Assembly: GCA_964642165.1 (NCBI GenBank)
Contig: CAZXOC010000248.1
Location: forward strand, 1 to 11,186
DNA from: CAYRVX01 sp964642165
GTDB lineage: Bacteria; Planctomycetota; Phycisphaerae; SM23-33
Direction: 5' to 3'
Length of the DNA stretch: 11,186 bases
The position numbers and the translations under genes were made by a program. The notes beneath the pieces were generated by a model, which made no database searches, was not told the origin of the DNA, and saw only the letters and a list, made by a program, of their open reading frames with translations. Shown piece after piece: positions 9,001 through 11,186 of this stretch (its first letter is position 1; each line of letters opens with the position of its first letter).

Positions 9001-9762
9001 GAGCACCAGGGCGAACGTCAGGCTCTCGACGAGCTGTCCGTCTGCCGGTCCGACCTCTTCGCCGACGAGCCCCGGCAAGACCTCCGCCTCGGCGCCGAGG
9101 ATCATCCGGGTCGGGCGGAGGAAGAACGCCCCGGCGGACACGTCCACGCCGAAGGTGAAGCTGAACTCCATGCCGAACGACGCGCTCGCCTCGACGCCGG
9201 TGCCCAACGAGAGGCCCATCTCCTCGGCCGCCGCGCCGAGCGTGAGCTGCGCGTCCACGATCCGCTGGGCCTCCAGGGTCACCTGGAACGCCATCTCGTC
9301 GCCGATCAGGTCGCCGGAGGCCGAGCCCGGAACCGCCGTCACGCTCAGGTCGGGCAGCTCGACGCTCAGGTCCTCCAGCGCCGCGACGAGGCCGTCCGTG
9401 TCGGCCCCGCCCGGACCGGGATCGAGGAAGTAGCCCTGGACGGGCTCGAGCAGCCCCTTCTGGAAGACATCGGCGACGTCCAGCGCCTCCCCGATGGCCT
9501 GGTCCACGAACGGGAGCGGCCGGGCCAGGTCGCCATAGGCGCTCAACTCTGCGCCGAAGTCCGTCATCGCCCCGAGGCCGTCCAGGAGGAGGTCCTGCTG
9601 ATCCTGGGTGATCGCGGCGTCGAGCAGCAGCCGCGGCTCGAGCGGCTCGAAGCCGTCCGACGCCCGGCCGAGAGGCAGGGGACCCTCTCTGGCCGACAGC
9701 CGGCCGAGGGCCAGCCTGTGGAGCGCGCGCAACCGTTTCGCAGCATGGGAATTCAGAGACAT
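1..9762 (-). CDS. Giant LEPR-XLL / RTX calcium-binding surface or secreted protein, 3' end outside window
   Basis: The frame runs from an ATG at 9762 to base 1 without a stop, giving 3,254 residues; the C-terminus lies beyond the left edge. The start is fixed by an AGGAGG six bases upstream. Visible order: a basic N-terminus without a Sec signal peptide; LEPRLLLDAA at 41-50; a very long acidic, beta-rich body (about 60-2800) with repeated acidic loops followed by L-T-x-x-E-L-like segments; an RTX entry segment (about 2815-2860) with GTGDDVIMV; twenty RTX nonapeptides (2861-3040); eight more (3116-3187); and the start of another block at 3244. I read no cysteine codon in it. LEPR-XLL proteins are known as extremely long repetitive, probably surface-located proteins, and RTX repeats fold into calcium-loaded beta rolls after type I export. 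I infer export through a type I channel with a C-terminal signal outside the window. The role (adhesion, matrix or cell-surface layer) is not shown: no enzyme domain is recognisable. No transporter gene is in view. Confidence 0.93.
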   Translation of the reverse strand, partial: MSLNSHAAKRLRALHRLALGRLSAREGPLPLGRASDGFEPLEPRLLLDAAITQDQQDLLLDGLGAMTDFGAELSAYGDLARPLPFVDQAIGEALDVADVFQKGLLEPVQGYFLDPGPGGADTDGLVAALEDLSVELPDLSVTAVPGSASGDLIGDEMAFQVTLEAQRIVDAQLTLGAAAEEMGLSLGTGVEASASFGMEFSFTFGVDVSAGAFFLRPTRMILGAEAEVLPGLVGEEVGPADGQLVESLTFALVLSDDAGAVDVTVEASATADNTQLSDLVDDLGDSLADAGLADVLEARLGDDGRIVLAARTDDVRSIAIQGAEELGFSPGQSDPAGLPAGDPDLLSADLGFGLIDLAVQNGTLDLDAQVAVMFSSEDISAEDLRTTEVGDLVDLAPHGSAHMTLPVVAEIEGLQVLGRPEIVLSASDAFSGEAPSVAFSEDFVAIEERQRAATDALLEGLQAVQEFGAKLDASPAMQVWIPLMDMKLGEKLRLAELIGQELVEPVADLLQSNPYVTAEELAERLGRSDAVGDVALVIDAASDSLTFDFGFNVARTFRQELDLGLDPSDIPLTISTDLAGEVTAGFSSDWTVGIDLAALPSAAEAFFFRSEGAEVVADFDTPLDVEGTLGFLGFEGQMAGVAAAPMFRLGATVATKAGGELTLGELRNTPFGELFDVTPSGSVGLDITVNAEVGGFSTADLPQPHLALVVADIFRDDGEGFAPQVDVHNELGAVEDFANLTDVAMYGIVERLRVYFDELRTTSPVFGQVIPFSGGKTVGDVIDVAAAFSSNVMSNLEAPGLLTVAVGSWDVADWTPITDGALAISVDAAPVTAGGIDFSSAGGMDDVAGILETAVNAALGRDGVGVTYDADAGLMTFASVTKGDDSSVTDLAAADAGTALVGAQDGEGLLVAGSSVETPGGLAFSTVQEFAALIGEQVVPKFTYVPDSRELLFLIDFGHDFPVLDAELDFDFDLADLIGITTDSDLALVADLDFTVTLGAKLAPIGEGFELRATDGTWKSLDELAPTGMPIGQLIADAEADGVAGDVLVTLRDGTEVLVDFTTDMADIGDVIDAFHNAMGNDGKFTVQVDEDNAGLELIDHTTPAGAAGKLTVRAVSGSLAGFGVGLLGDAADLDGDGIGDDVVRGIPLHGEAITDKGFVRNLSLEPAIELIADDVDASAQLGFIELLIGNGDDPGAEAASIDGSLGLQLGLGDADGVAGGTLTLSELFGDLGEAGMRTVAAGPAPANGQIPAGETARFTVEIAGADPIAFVIPDVLLGGNESVDDLVNVLNTHVFERSQAGVTVRTPRVQTDATGWAILNAGGQVQVTETDVPLASVLRFGSSGGRLTAYLVDGVARTLAVTSDDITAADIAAAEAEGEVAVDRLGWGVEQSAYAARPQIVGGADFDLPLSVDLSIGGFSLPDGALPELSFRLSLPDPASPSLTAEDVTLPEFGLGGLNPFRMPSIDFNLPDLQQFEGFSLASIVEGLQSVVDFLDQVEGLDFLSFDFPLLNFSIRDFLGFALEFGSFVVDFQSSPAQSLQMVEELIEDLLHLPDFDPETFDPDLGQDNALGDEPIYEIPQLNTGDLAWVNDVPGNDDPSLFEQIRHLRQFQHDDPSVELSVDDSDGFALRLDFFFGVGVSEQVPLSFDLAQFFGDGFVLGDLIDVSGDATLDLSAGAGVGVSLGFDLTDPSSPTPFLYAFDADEGSGTRIEVTAKAVGQDMSFDTALGPFGVFIRGGSAGINAAGASSADPARFTVSLTDPDADGRIFVDELSSLPLGEIVSTDLEAQVFANLPVHFPTASAHLGDVDASVDIPKYLQYLKDGTFDEEDPPYEVSLPEFPEFDASNLFAMIGGWEGLLDLIIDLAKGEILGVSIPLVGDALADEVTFLEDLRDEVLSNFGLKTDGMDEDDPLLLDDVKGVFFDAFGPGGLNILRDEYNADGDQMPDGQVTMADIFILLEPAEGLVEFHVPLGKTIELANASLDFDIGLPGLGLDVDGGVVLETGFAFDLTVGIDRAHGVYFHTDKVPDHELRIFAEATIPGLQATGQLGFLQLDVADLETAKGFTTGVNGPQGRLFLAADVPAFRVFAGTDDEVEYAIGETEVRFVAGEEEDVNYDPEAGVLEFVIVGGTTTARRAMNLLNSSAKLIGDKELGELFTAKLPTGTDGSGLLTDSDVALLTPAGSKVSASFSVDLKDPSSATDPNDHHLTMGELFRGSASEKLGVQLQVLTDVDLHMEASFGGNASFPSVRTDFFFDWDYTKDFLARSRQVLRAQDEPEANGAPNPYAGAHAFTLEVKRSGEQTATSVSVTVPASSDRVSINDLEDAINDALMPALEAKGLSGTLIVALADGSRIVFEATDTKVTEIVIKSGASLGFSGAAGGQKSVSTSKLKAPTISFQNVQINFGEFLNDFMADALREVQKVVGPVRPIIDTLTKPIPVLSDFAGSPVSLVDIAKLFGSARVRPFISALTAVSDLLDMVEGLQITGDGWIDIGSFDVDGAIAAAKKTAGTVLAPKDEKAISTEELNRQMARQGAGSFSNKTTKKPKKQRVVFFPLLEKPSNAFKLLLGQDVDLFYIDLPRLEVDFTMKQVFRAPPPLSFLAVTLGGHVGAFVDLAFGYDTSGIRKFLQTKDFLDVFDGFYVSDGANPDGSGPDVPEAGLRGSITLAAGIDLGIVKAGVEGGIYAGVDFNLHDIPDPFTGEVDGRIRVGEIVTNAQLGGNAVIHIFDIGGYLDVGASLYATIDLFLFSITERYEIFRARLLDFTVPRPSEQLIQLADYDNGTLTLNIGPRAHLRGGGSMDPNETVKLLPGTGVNPNRVVVEGLGYRFGFDDVQRIVADAGTGDDVIMVSEDLTQTIDIRGGAGDDRIYAGSGNASIDGGDGNDILIGGMGDDTLLGGGGNDQIEGGKGDDEIRGGDGNDRILANDGDDTVHGDAGADVIYAGDGGDVIYGGAGDDTLRGERGADVIYAGAGNDDVEGADGDDFIAGEAGGDTIKGGGGRDTLFGGDGADRIFGGLSNDYMEGGAGDDELFGGRSNDRIWGDHSNDPDYAPWSIGTAFGSDYIRGDEGSDFLYGDNMGLEEPATGDDTANGAGDDVILAGTSEEGGEPDSEHTIDAGHGNNVVYGDLGADVILTGNGNDRIYALAGANVVTARGGGDLVVGGADGDLLIGGLGHDTIHGRGGSDVLWGGVETYGREYLNPSDPSLFEAPPDFLAAEAALPTGYALPMLVTPAIANGLSLTGVADDGDDVLYGEG
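202..417 (-). repeat. RTX nonapeptide array, 8 units (residues 3116-3187)
   Basis: Eight consecutive units run from AGHGNNVVY through GDLGADVIL, TGNGNDRIY, ALAGANVVT, ARGGGDLVV, GGADGDLLI and GGLGHDTIH to GRGGSDVLW. Several have lost the aspartate or a glycine, so this block is more degenerate than the 20-unit block. The 75-residue gap between the blocks (418-642) holds isolated RTX-like pieces (RGDEGSDFLYGD, GAGDDVILAG). Confidence 0.88.
643..1182 (-). repeat. RTX nonapeptide array, 20 units (residues 2861-3040)
   Basis: Twenty consecutive nonapeptides follow the pattern G-G-x-G-x-D-x-(I/L)-x, starting GGAGDDRIY and ending GGRSNDRIW, each encoded by a degenerate 27-base unit. Typical units are GGDGNDILI, GGMGDDTLL and GGGGRDTLF. 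In RTX proteins six residues of each unit form a calcium-binding turn and the units stack into a parallel beta roll on secretion. A few units deviate (AGSGNASID, ANDGDDTVH). The array follows an entry segment with GTGDDVIMV. Confidence 0.95.
854..958 (-). repeat. 24-base exact direct repeat inside the RTX array
   Basis: Bases 854-877 and 935-958 are identical over 24 bases and lie exactly 81 bases apart, that is three 27-base RTX units. Both encode the G-A-D-V-I-Y-A-G type sequence. Other units in the array differ much more at the DNA level, so this pair looks like a recent local duplication or conversion. Confidence 0.8.
1627..1674 (-). other. Acidic-loop/beta module 6 (residues 2697-2712)
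   Basis: The segment D-P-F-T-G-E-V-D-G-R-I-R-V-G-E-I shares D-G-R-I-x-V-x-E with the perfect EF-hand loop at residues 1762-1773. The first loop positions are Thr and Glu instead of Asp, so it is a degenerate loop. It lies in a glycine-rich stretch shortly before the RTX entry segment. Confidence 0.45.
2623..2895 (-). other. LGF-type segment, copy E (residues 2290-2380)
   Basis: The segment opens AHAFTLEVKRSG, continues with SVSVTVPA strands, a helix (INDLEDAINDALMPALEAKG), GTLIVALADGSRIVFEA, and closes GASLGFSGA. It aligns by eye with copy A about 2,050 residues earlier, including the helix, the S/G-R-I-V strand and the closing LGF. This suggests that a domain type was reused across the protein. 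Confidence 0.55.
3067..3156 (-). other. Acidic-loop/beta module 5 (from residue 2203)
   Basis: The segment D-P-N-D-H-H-L-T-M-G-E-L-F leads into a strand (LGVQLQVL) and DVDLHMEA. The loop is one residue shorter than an EF-hand loop and has His-His in place of the D-G turn. The conserved part is L-T-M-G-E-L, as in modules 2 and 3. Confidence 0.4.
3898..3945 (-). other. Dockerin-like acidic loop (residues 1940-1955)
   Basis: The segment N-A-D-G-D-Q-M-P-D-G-Q-V-T-M-A-D is followed by IFILLEP. It has D/N at alternate positions, then D-G-x-V and a closing D, as in EF-hand or dockerin loops, but with extra residues between the first aspartates and D-G. It is probably a variant calcium loop of the same module family. 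Confidence 0.45.
4444..4479 (-). other. Canonical EF-hand calcium loop (residues 1762-1773)
   Basis: The twelve residues D-P-D-A-D-G-R-I-F-V-D-E fit the EF-hand loop rule at every key position: D at 1, 3 and 5, G at 6, I at 8 and E at 12. The loop follows a strand (FTVSLT) and leads into LSSLPLGEIVS, so it sits inside the recurring acidic-loop/beta module rather than in a classical paired EF-hand. Calcium binding is inferred from the residues alone. Confidence 0.7.
6060..6123 (-). other. Acidic-loop/beta module 3 (from residue 1214)
   Basis: The segment D-A-D-G-V-A-G-G-T-L-T-L-S-E-L is followed by FGDLGEAG. It shares the L-T-L-S-E-L core with modules 2 and 5 and has a D-x-D-G loop in front, but the spacing is longer than a canonical EF-hand loop, so metal binding is uncertain. 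Confidence 0.4.
6337..6366 (-). other. D-x-D-G-D-G calcium-type motif (residues 1133-1142)
   Basis: Residues D-L-D-G-D-G-I-G-D-D lie immediately after the flagellin-IN-like segment. Such aspartate ladders occur in EF-hand, dockerin and thrombospondin type-3 calcium sites. With one copy here, it is a plausible single calcium site stiffening a linker between domains. Confidence 0.5.
6367..6627 (-). other. Flagellin-IN-like segment (residues 1046-1132)
   Basis: The segment begins DVLVTLRDGTEVLVDF, then IGDVIDAFHNAMGNDGKF, then beta strands including GKLTVRAVSG, ending in GFGVGLLGD. The order strand, D-G-T, strand, I-x-D-V-I-D-A helix and two more strands is typical of the short repeat motifs in flagellins and hook-associated proteins, which also occur in large surface proteins. 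The match is visual. Confidence 0.45.
7090..7230 (-). other. Alpha/beta segment resembling a phage/flagellar D-V-x-x-A-I fold (residues 845-891)
   Basis: The segment reads a helix (GILETAVNAALG), then VGVTYDADAGLMTFASV, then a G-D-D-S-S-V turn. The order helix, G-V-x-V-x-Y-D, then L-M-T-F-x-S and T/K-G-D-D-S-S is reminiscent of small domains in phage tail sheath-like proteins and other large surface proteins. The resemblance is weak and by eye; I give no function. Confidence 0.3.
7681..7791 (-). other. Acidic-loop/beta module 2 (residues 658-694)
   Basis: The segment GGELTLGELRNTPFGELFDV is followed by a G-S-V-G-L-D-I-T-V strand. The L-T-L-G-E-L core repeats as L-T-L-S-E-L (about residue 1223) and L-T-M-G-E-L (about residue 2209). 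The loop in front of the core has no aspartates here, so this copy may be structural only. Confidence 0.4.
8536..8640 (-). other. Acidic-loop/beta module 1 (residues 375-409)
   Basis: The segment has SSEDISAEDLRTTEVGDLVD followed by a G-S-A-H-M-T-L-P-V strand. It corresponds in layout to the later modules (acidic loop, then E/D-L, then a short helix, then an L-P-V-type strand). Here the loop has lost the D-x-D-G pattern, so calcium binding is doubtful. Assignment is by eye only. Confidence 0.35.
8770..9048 (-). other. LGF-type segment, copy A (residues 239-331)
   Basis: A beta-hairpin and helix segment starts PADGQLVESLTFALVLS, continues with a predicted helix (LSDLVDDLGDSLADAGL), then DGRIVLAA, and ends EELGFSPG. 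The order (strands, an L-x-D-L-x-x-x-(I/L)-N/G-x-x-L helix, then G-R-I-V-x-x-A and a closing LGF) is the same as in copy E at residues 2290-2380. It resembles a pattern seen in flagellar hook-type and other large bacterial surface proteins. I do not assign a family name. Confidence 0.55.
9613..9642 (-). other. LEPR-XLL motif at N-terminus of the giant protein
   Basis: Residues 41-50 read L-E-P-R-L-L-L-D-A-A, preceded by FEP. This matches the hallmark of the LEPR-XLL N-terminal domain, which is found about 20-60 residues from the start of very large repetitive proteins. Its position near the N-terminus supports the ATG at 9762 as the true start. The 40 residues before it are basic (several Arg, one Lys, two His) and lack a hydrophobic core, so this is not a classical signal peptide. 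Confidence 0.85.
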
Positions 9763-9768
9763 CGCAGG

Positions 9769-9774
9769 CCTCCT
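9769..9774 (-). promoter_or_regulatory. Shine-Dalgarno for the giant gene
   Basis: The minus strand reads AGGAGG here, six bases before the ATG. It is a full match to the anti-Shine-Dalgarno core at good spacing. The reading frame stays open upstream to about 10323 with only GTG-type alternatives (for example 10003-10005 and 10009-10011), so this site decides the start. Confidence 0.88.
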
Positions 9775-9790
9775 GTAACGCCGAGGTGGG

Positions 9791-9827
9791 ATTTTACACT
9801 CAGGCGAGGGTACTTTCGCGCCTCGCC
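9791..9827 (-). promoter_or_regulatory. Possible second promoter with an inverted repeat over its -35 region
   Basis: The minus strand has TAAAAT at 9791-9796, 28 bases before the ATG, a fair -10 match without a good -35. Just upstream is a perfect 7-base inverted repeat (GGCGAGG 9803-9809, CCTCGCC 9821-9827, 11-base spacer). This could be an operator or a leader hairpin. In a GC-rich genome such short matches arise by chance. Confidence 0.25.
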
Positions 9828-9902
9828 GCGATCGGGATGTGATGCATCGCAGGTCCTCGCTTAACGCGTACGGCAGTGCTCACCCGTCACGGGAGGGGGC
9901 GT

Positions 9903-9936
9903 CTGTCCTGCCCGCACCTTCGCGGCAGAGAGACAG
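9903..9936 (-). other. Hairpin in the leader
   Basis: Arms 9903-9912 and 9924-9936 pair over ten bases as two five-base blocks (CTGTC/GACAG and CTGCC/GGCAG), with a three-base bulge at 9929-9931 and an 11-base loop. No T-run follows on the minus strand, so it is not a standard intrinsic terminator. Confidence 0.5.
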
Positions 9937-9942
9937 GCCCGA

Positions 9943-9966
9943 GGCCCTTCCACTGCACGGAAGACC
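9943..9966 (-). other. Second hairpin in the leader
   Basis: Arms 9943-9951 and 9959-9966 pair over about eight bases (core CTTCC/GGAAG, extended by GG/CC with one bulge and a G-U pair) around a seven-base loop. It sits directly next to the hairpin at 9903-9936. Confidence 0.45.
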
Positions 9967-10096
9967 AGACAAAGTTCCGCCGGTTGCCTCAGCTCTTCCA
10001 GACACAGGCACCCGGAGCAGGACAGAAGCGCGACTGCCTCCCGCGACGGAAGACTCAGCCCGCTCTCTGAACAGGCTGGAGCCACCAGGAATTCCG

Positions 10097-10124
10097 ATTG
10101 TAGGCCGTATTAAGGCATTGTCAA
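10097..10124 (-). promoter_or_regulatory. Near-consensus sigma-70 promoter for the giant gene
   Basis: Reading the minus strand, TTGACA (10119-10124, exact consensus) is followed by 16 bases and then TACAAT (10097-10102, five of six). The site lies in the most AT-rich patch of the upstream region. Transcription would start near 10090 and read through the leader into the ATG at 9762. It is a sequence match only; the expected housekeeping-type sigma factor is assumed. Confidence 0.6.
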
Positions 10125-10202
10125 CCAGATAAGCAAGACCGAACGGCGCAGGGGCGCAGGGAATATGACACCTGGTATGCGGGTCTTGCTCGAGGAAGGA
10201 AG

Positions 10203-10469
10203 ATGGCCGTCGCCAGCTACGGAAGCCCGGTTGGTCATCCTGGCCGTTGGCGGCGACGGGCCTTGGGCAACCAGACGGCGGTGAGGGACTTCGGCCAGAG
10301 CTCGTGGTACACCGGCACGCTCAACAAGGCCAACGAGTGGGGAGGCCTGTGGGACCGGTGGGGCCAGAATGGCCGGGACATGCGGCTGGAACGTCAGGAC
10401 AGCCACGATGGCGTGCACCGAGAAGGTCACCGGCTGTGGCCGAATCGCCGACCATGCACTTGCCCCTGA
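10203..10469 (+). CDS. Small orphan reading frame, 88 residues, unrecognised
   Basis: The frame starts with ATG at 10203 behind an AGGA six bases upstream. From about codon 20 onward nearly every codon ends in G or C, which is the coding signature of this genome. The middle is tryptophan-rich, with SSWYTGTLNKANEWGGLWDR and WGQNGRDM. There is no signal peptide, membrane segment or motif that I can name, and the last residues (RRPCTCP) look random. The coding-like middle and random-looking ends suggest a remnant of a larger gene rather than an intact small protein, but a real small gene is not excluded. It points away from the giant gene and toward the LamG relic. Confidence 0.35.
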   Translation: MAVASYGSPVGHPGRWRRRALGNQTAVRDFGQSSWYTGTLNKANEWGGLWDRWGQNGRDMRLERQDSHDGVHREGHRLWPNRRPCTCP

Positions 10470-10762
10470 CGACACTGCGGGAGAAGTGTGCGCGGATCGG
10501 GTCAACCGGCCGTGGAGGCGGCCCTCTTCCGCCCTCCTCGGCTGTCGAAATGCCGCCCTGGCGCTCATCGCGCCGACGTGGGGGCCAGAAGATCTCAGAA
10601 GCAGGTTAGGCGTAAGCGGGGGGGGGGCAGTACGATGCACGCCAGATCGCCCGGCGGCACGGACCTGTTCCGACGAGGACGGCCCCATGCCGTCGGCCGC
10701 CTGAATGCGTGGCGATGATCTCAGCATGGAGACGAGGACACGACACGAACAGAAGGAAGCGA
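10470..10762 (+). other. Stretch without a recognisable gene
   Basis: Short open frames here on both strands show no family signature and no consistent third-position bias. The stretch contains an imperfect hairpin at 10514-10537 without a T-run and a run of ten G at 10618-10627. It may be decayed coding sequence between two gene remnants. Confidence 0.5.
10618..10627 (+). repeat. Homopolymer of ten G
   Basis: The run is G x10, flanked by C on both sides. It is the longest homopolymer I see in the window. It lies outside any gene I can support and before the LamG relic. Confidence 0.9.
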
Positions 10763-10840
10763 ATGACGGTTGGGAGGGCGGCAGCCGTCGCAATGGCGGT
10801 TACGGCGGCGTATCAGGGGCTGCCAAGCGATGCGGTCGCG
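10763..10840 (+). other. Signal peptide of the LamG relic
   Basis: The 26 codons have a short positive start, a hydrophobic stretch of about 15 residues (A-A-A-V-A-M-A-V-T-A-A and on) and an A-V-A motif before Gln. All three regions of a Sec signal peptide are present, which supports that this was once an exported protein. Confidence 0.55.
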
Positions 10841-10964
10841 CAGCCTGCGAAGACGCAGAAGATCCAACCGTTCAGGCTAGCGCTACGGCGGCGAGATGGA
10901 CGACGTGCGGCTGTACGAGCGTGCCCTTTCGGCTGCGGAGACCTCGCGGCTTCTCAAGGGCGGC
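10763..10964 (+). pseudogene. Relic of a secreted LamG (concanavalin A-like) protein
   Basis: An ATG at 10763 with AAGGA five bases upstream opens a frame encoding a convincing signal peptide (residues 1-26: basic MTVGR, an alanine/valine core, and an A-V-A cleavage site before QPAKT). Within about 15 codons that frame becomes arginine-rich nonsense. In another frame, bases 10884-10964 encode YGGEMDDVRLYERALSAAE and then TSRLLKGG. This is the typical last part of a LamG domain (G-x-x-D-D-V-R-(I/L)-Y-x-R-A-L-S-x-x-E). A TAG at 10878-10880 closes the LamG frame just upstream. The start and end of a LamG protein are therefore present, while the 150 or more residues between them are missing. An internal deletion with a frameshift is the simplest reading. 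LamG proteins of this type are abundant in planctomycetes and their relatives. Confidence 0.6.
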
Positions 10965-11186
10965 CCCGACGCCGACGTCGTTACAAAGACGCTTCCCTCA
11001 CAAGGCCAGCTCTATGCGGCTGCGAGGGCCTGGCGGCGGCTCCGTTGCGTCCGAACGCGCCGTTGCGCGACACTTTTCGGCCCTTCCGGCGAAATTCTCA
11101 CGCCTCCCGCCGCGCCCCGGAAACGGCCGTAAGGCTCCGCGCGGCAATAACGTGAGCGAATTGTTGTAGTCTCTTTTGGCTTTTGG
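10965..11186 (+). other. Right-hand end without a recognisable gene
   Basis: The LamG frame continues to a stop at 11130-11132, but after LLKGG it turns into an arginine-rich sequence without LamG or linker character. Nothing on the minus strand enters from the right edge. I see no terminator or RNA gene. Confidence 0.5.

Larger units (their letters stand above)
9763..10090 (-). other. Long 5' leader of the giant gene (about 328 bases)
   Basis: This stretch lies between the predicted transcription start and the ATG. It holds no convincing gene on either strand. Reading the minus strand, it has several self-complementary segments, of which two are listed separately, and a small CCCG/CGGG hairpin at 9883-9893. 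I checked by eye for TPP, cobalamin, SAM, glycine, cyclic-di-GMP and fluoride signatures and recognised none. It may be a plain leader or a structured regulatory one. Confidence 0.4.

Noticed and set aside
9841..9848. Eight-base palindrome GATGCATC as operator
   Set aside because: Too short and not extended by flanking symmetry; expected by chance.
8557..9864. 435-codon open frame on the + strand
   Set aside because: Same codon-aligned shadow of the giant gene, continuing past its start; no motif and no ribosome site.
9861..10085. 74-codon cysteine-rich frame in the leader on the minus strand, GTG start
   Set aside because: No ribosome site, no third-position GC bias and no family resemblance; probably chance within the leader.
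10514..10537. Imperfect GC-rich hairpin as terminator
   Set aside because: Eight-base stem with one bulge, but no T-run on either strand, so it does not fit an intrinsic terminator.
10110..10793. 227-codon minus-strand frame
   Set aside because: Pro/Arg/Ser-rich without motifs; it overlaps the better supported + strand fragments and shows no coding bias.

Overview
This is a high-GC bacterial window dominated by one gene. A single minus-strand reading frame starts at 9762 and is still open at base 1, where the window cuts it off. It encodes at least 3,254 residues of an acidic, cysteine-free giant protein. The N-terminus carries a LEPR-XLL-type motif (LEPRLLLDAA, residues 41-50), and the visible C-terminal part is built of RTX (hemolysin-type, calcium-binding) nonapeptides. 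This is the layout of a very large secreted or surface protein exported without a Sec signal, most likely by a type I system. LEPR motifs on giant proteins and LamG-type secreted proteins are both common in Planctomycetota and related groups, so I suggest a planctomycete-like host. That is an inference, since no taxonomic marker gene is present.

Layout from left to right on the + strand. Bases 1-33 hold the start of a third RTX block. Bases 202-417 hold eight RTX units and 643-1182 hold twenty, all read leftward. Bases about 1183-9600 encode a long body of unrecognised beta-rich sequence. It contains recurring acidic loops (one a perfect EF-hand loop at 4444-4479, another a D-x-D-G-D-G motif at 6337-6366), two related segments ending in LGF, and a flagellin-IN-like segment. 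Bases 9613-9642 encode the LEPR motif, 9760-9762 is the ATG and 9769-9774 a strong Shine-Dalgarno.

Upstream of the giant gene is about 330 bases of leader with several hairpins. It lies behind a near-consensus minus-strand sigma-70 promoter (TTGACA, 16 bases, TACAAT) at 10097-10124. On the + strand to the right are a small orphan reading frame (10203-10469) that looks coding by third-position GC but that I do not recognise, a stretch with no gene (10470-10762), and a relic of a secreted LamG protein (10763-10964). The relic keeps a clear signal peptide and the last strands of a LamG domain in different frames, with the middle missing. The last 220 bases hold nothing I can name.

The whole sense frame of the giant gene lacks TTA and CTA codons and has one TCA. 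This leaves a spuriously long open frame on the opposite strand (229-8004), which I reject as a gene. There is no RNA gene, CRISPR array or intact mobile element that I can see.
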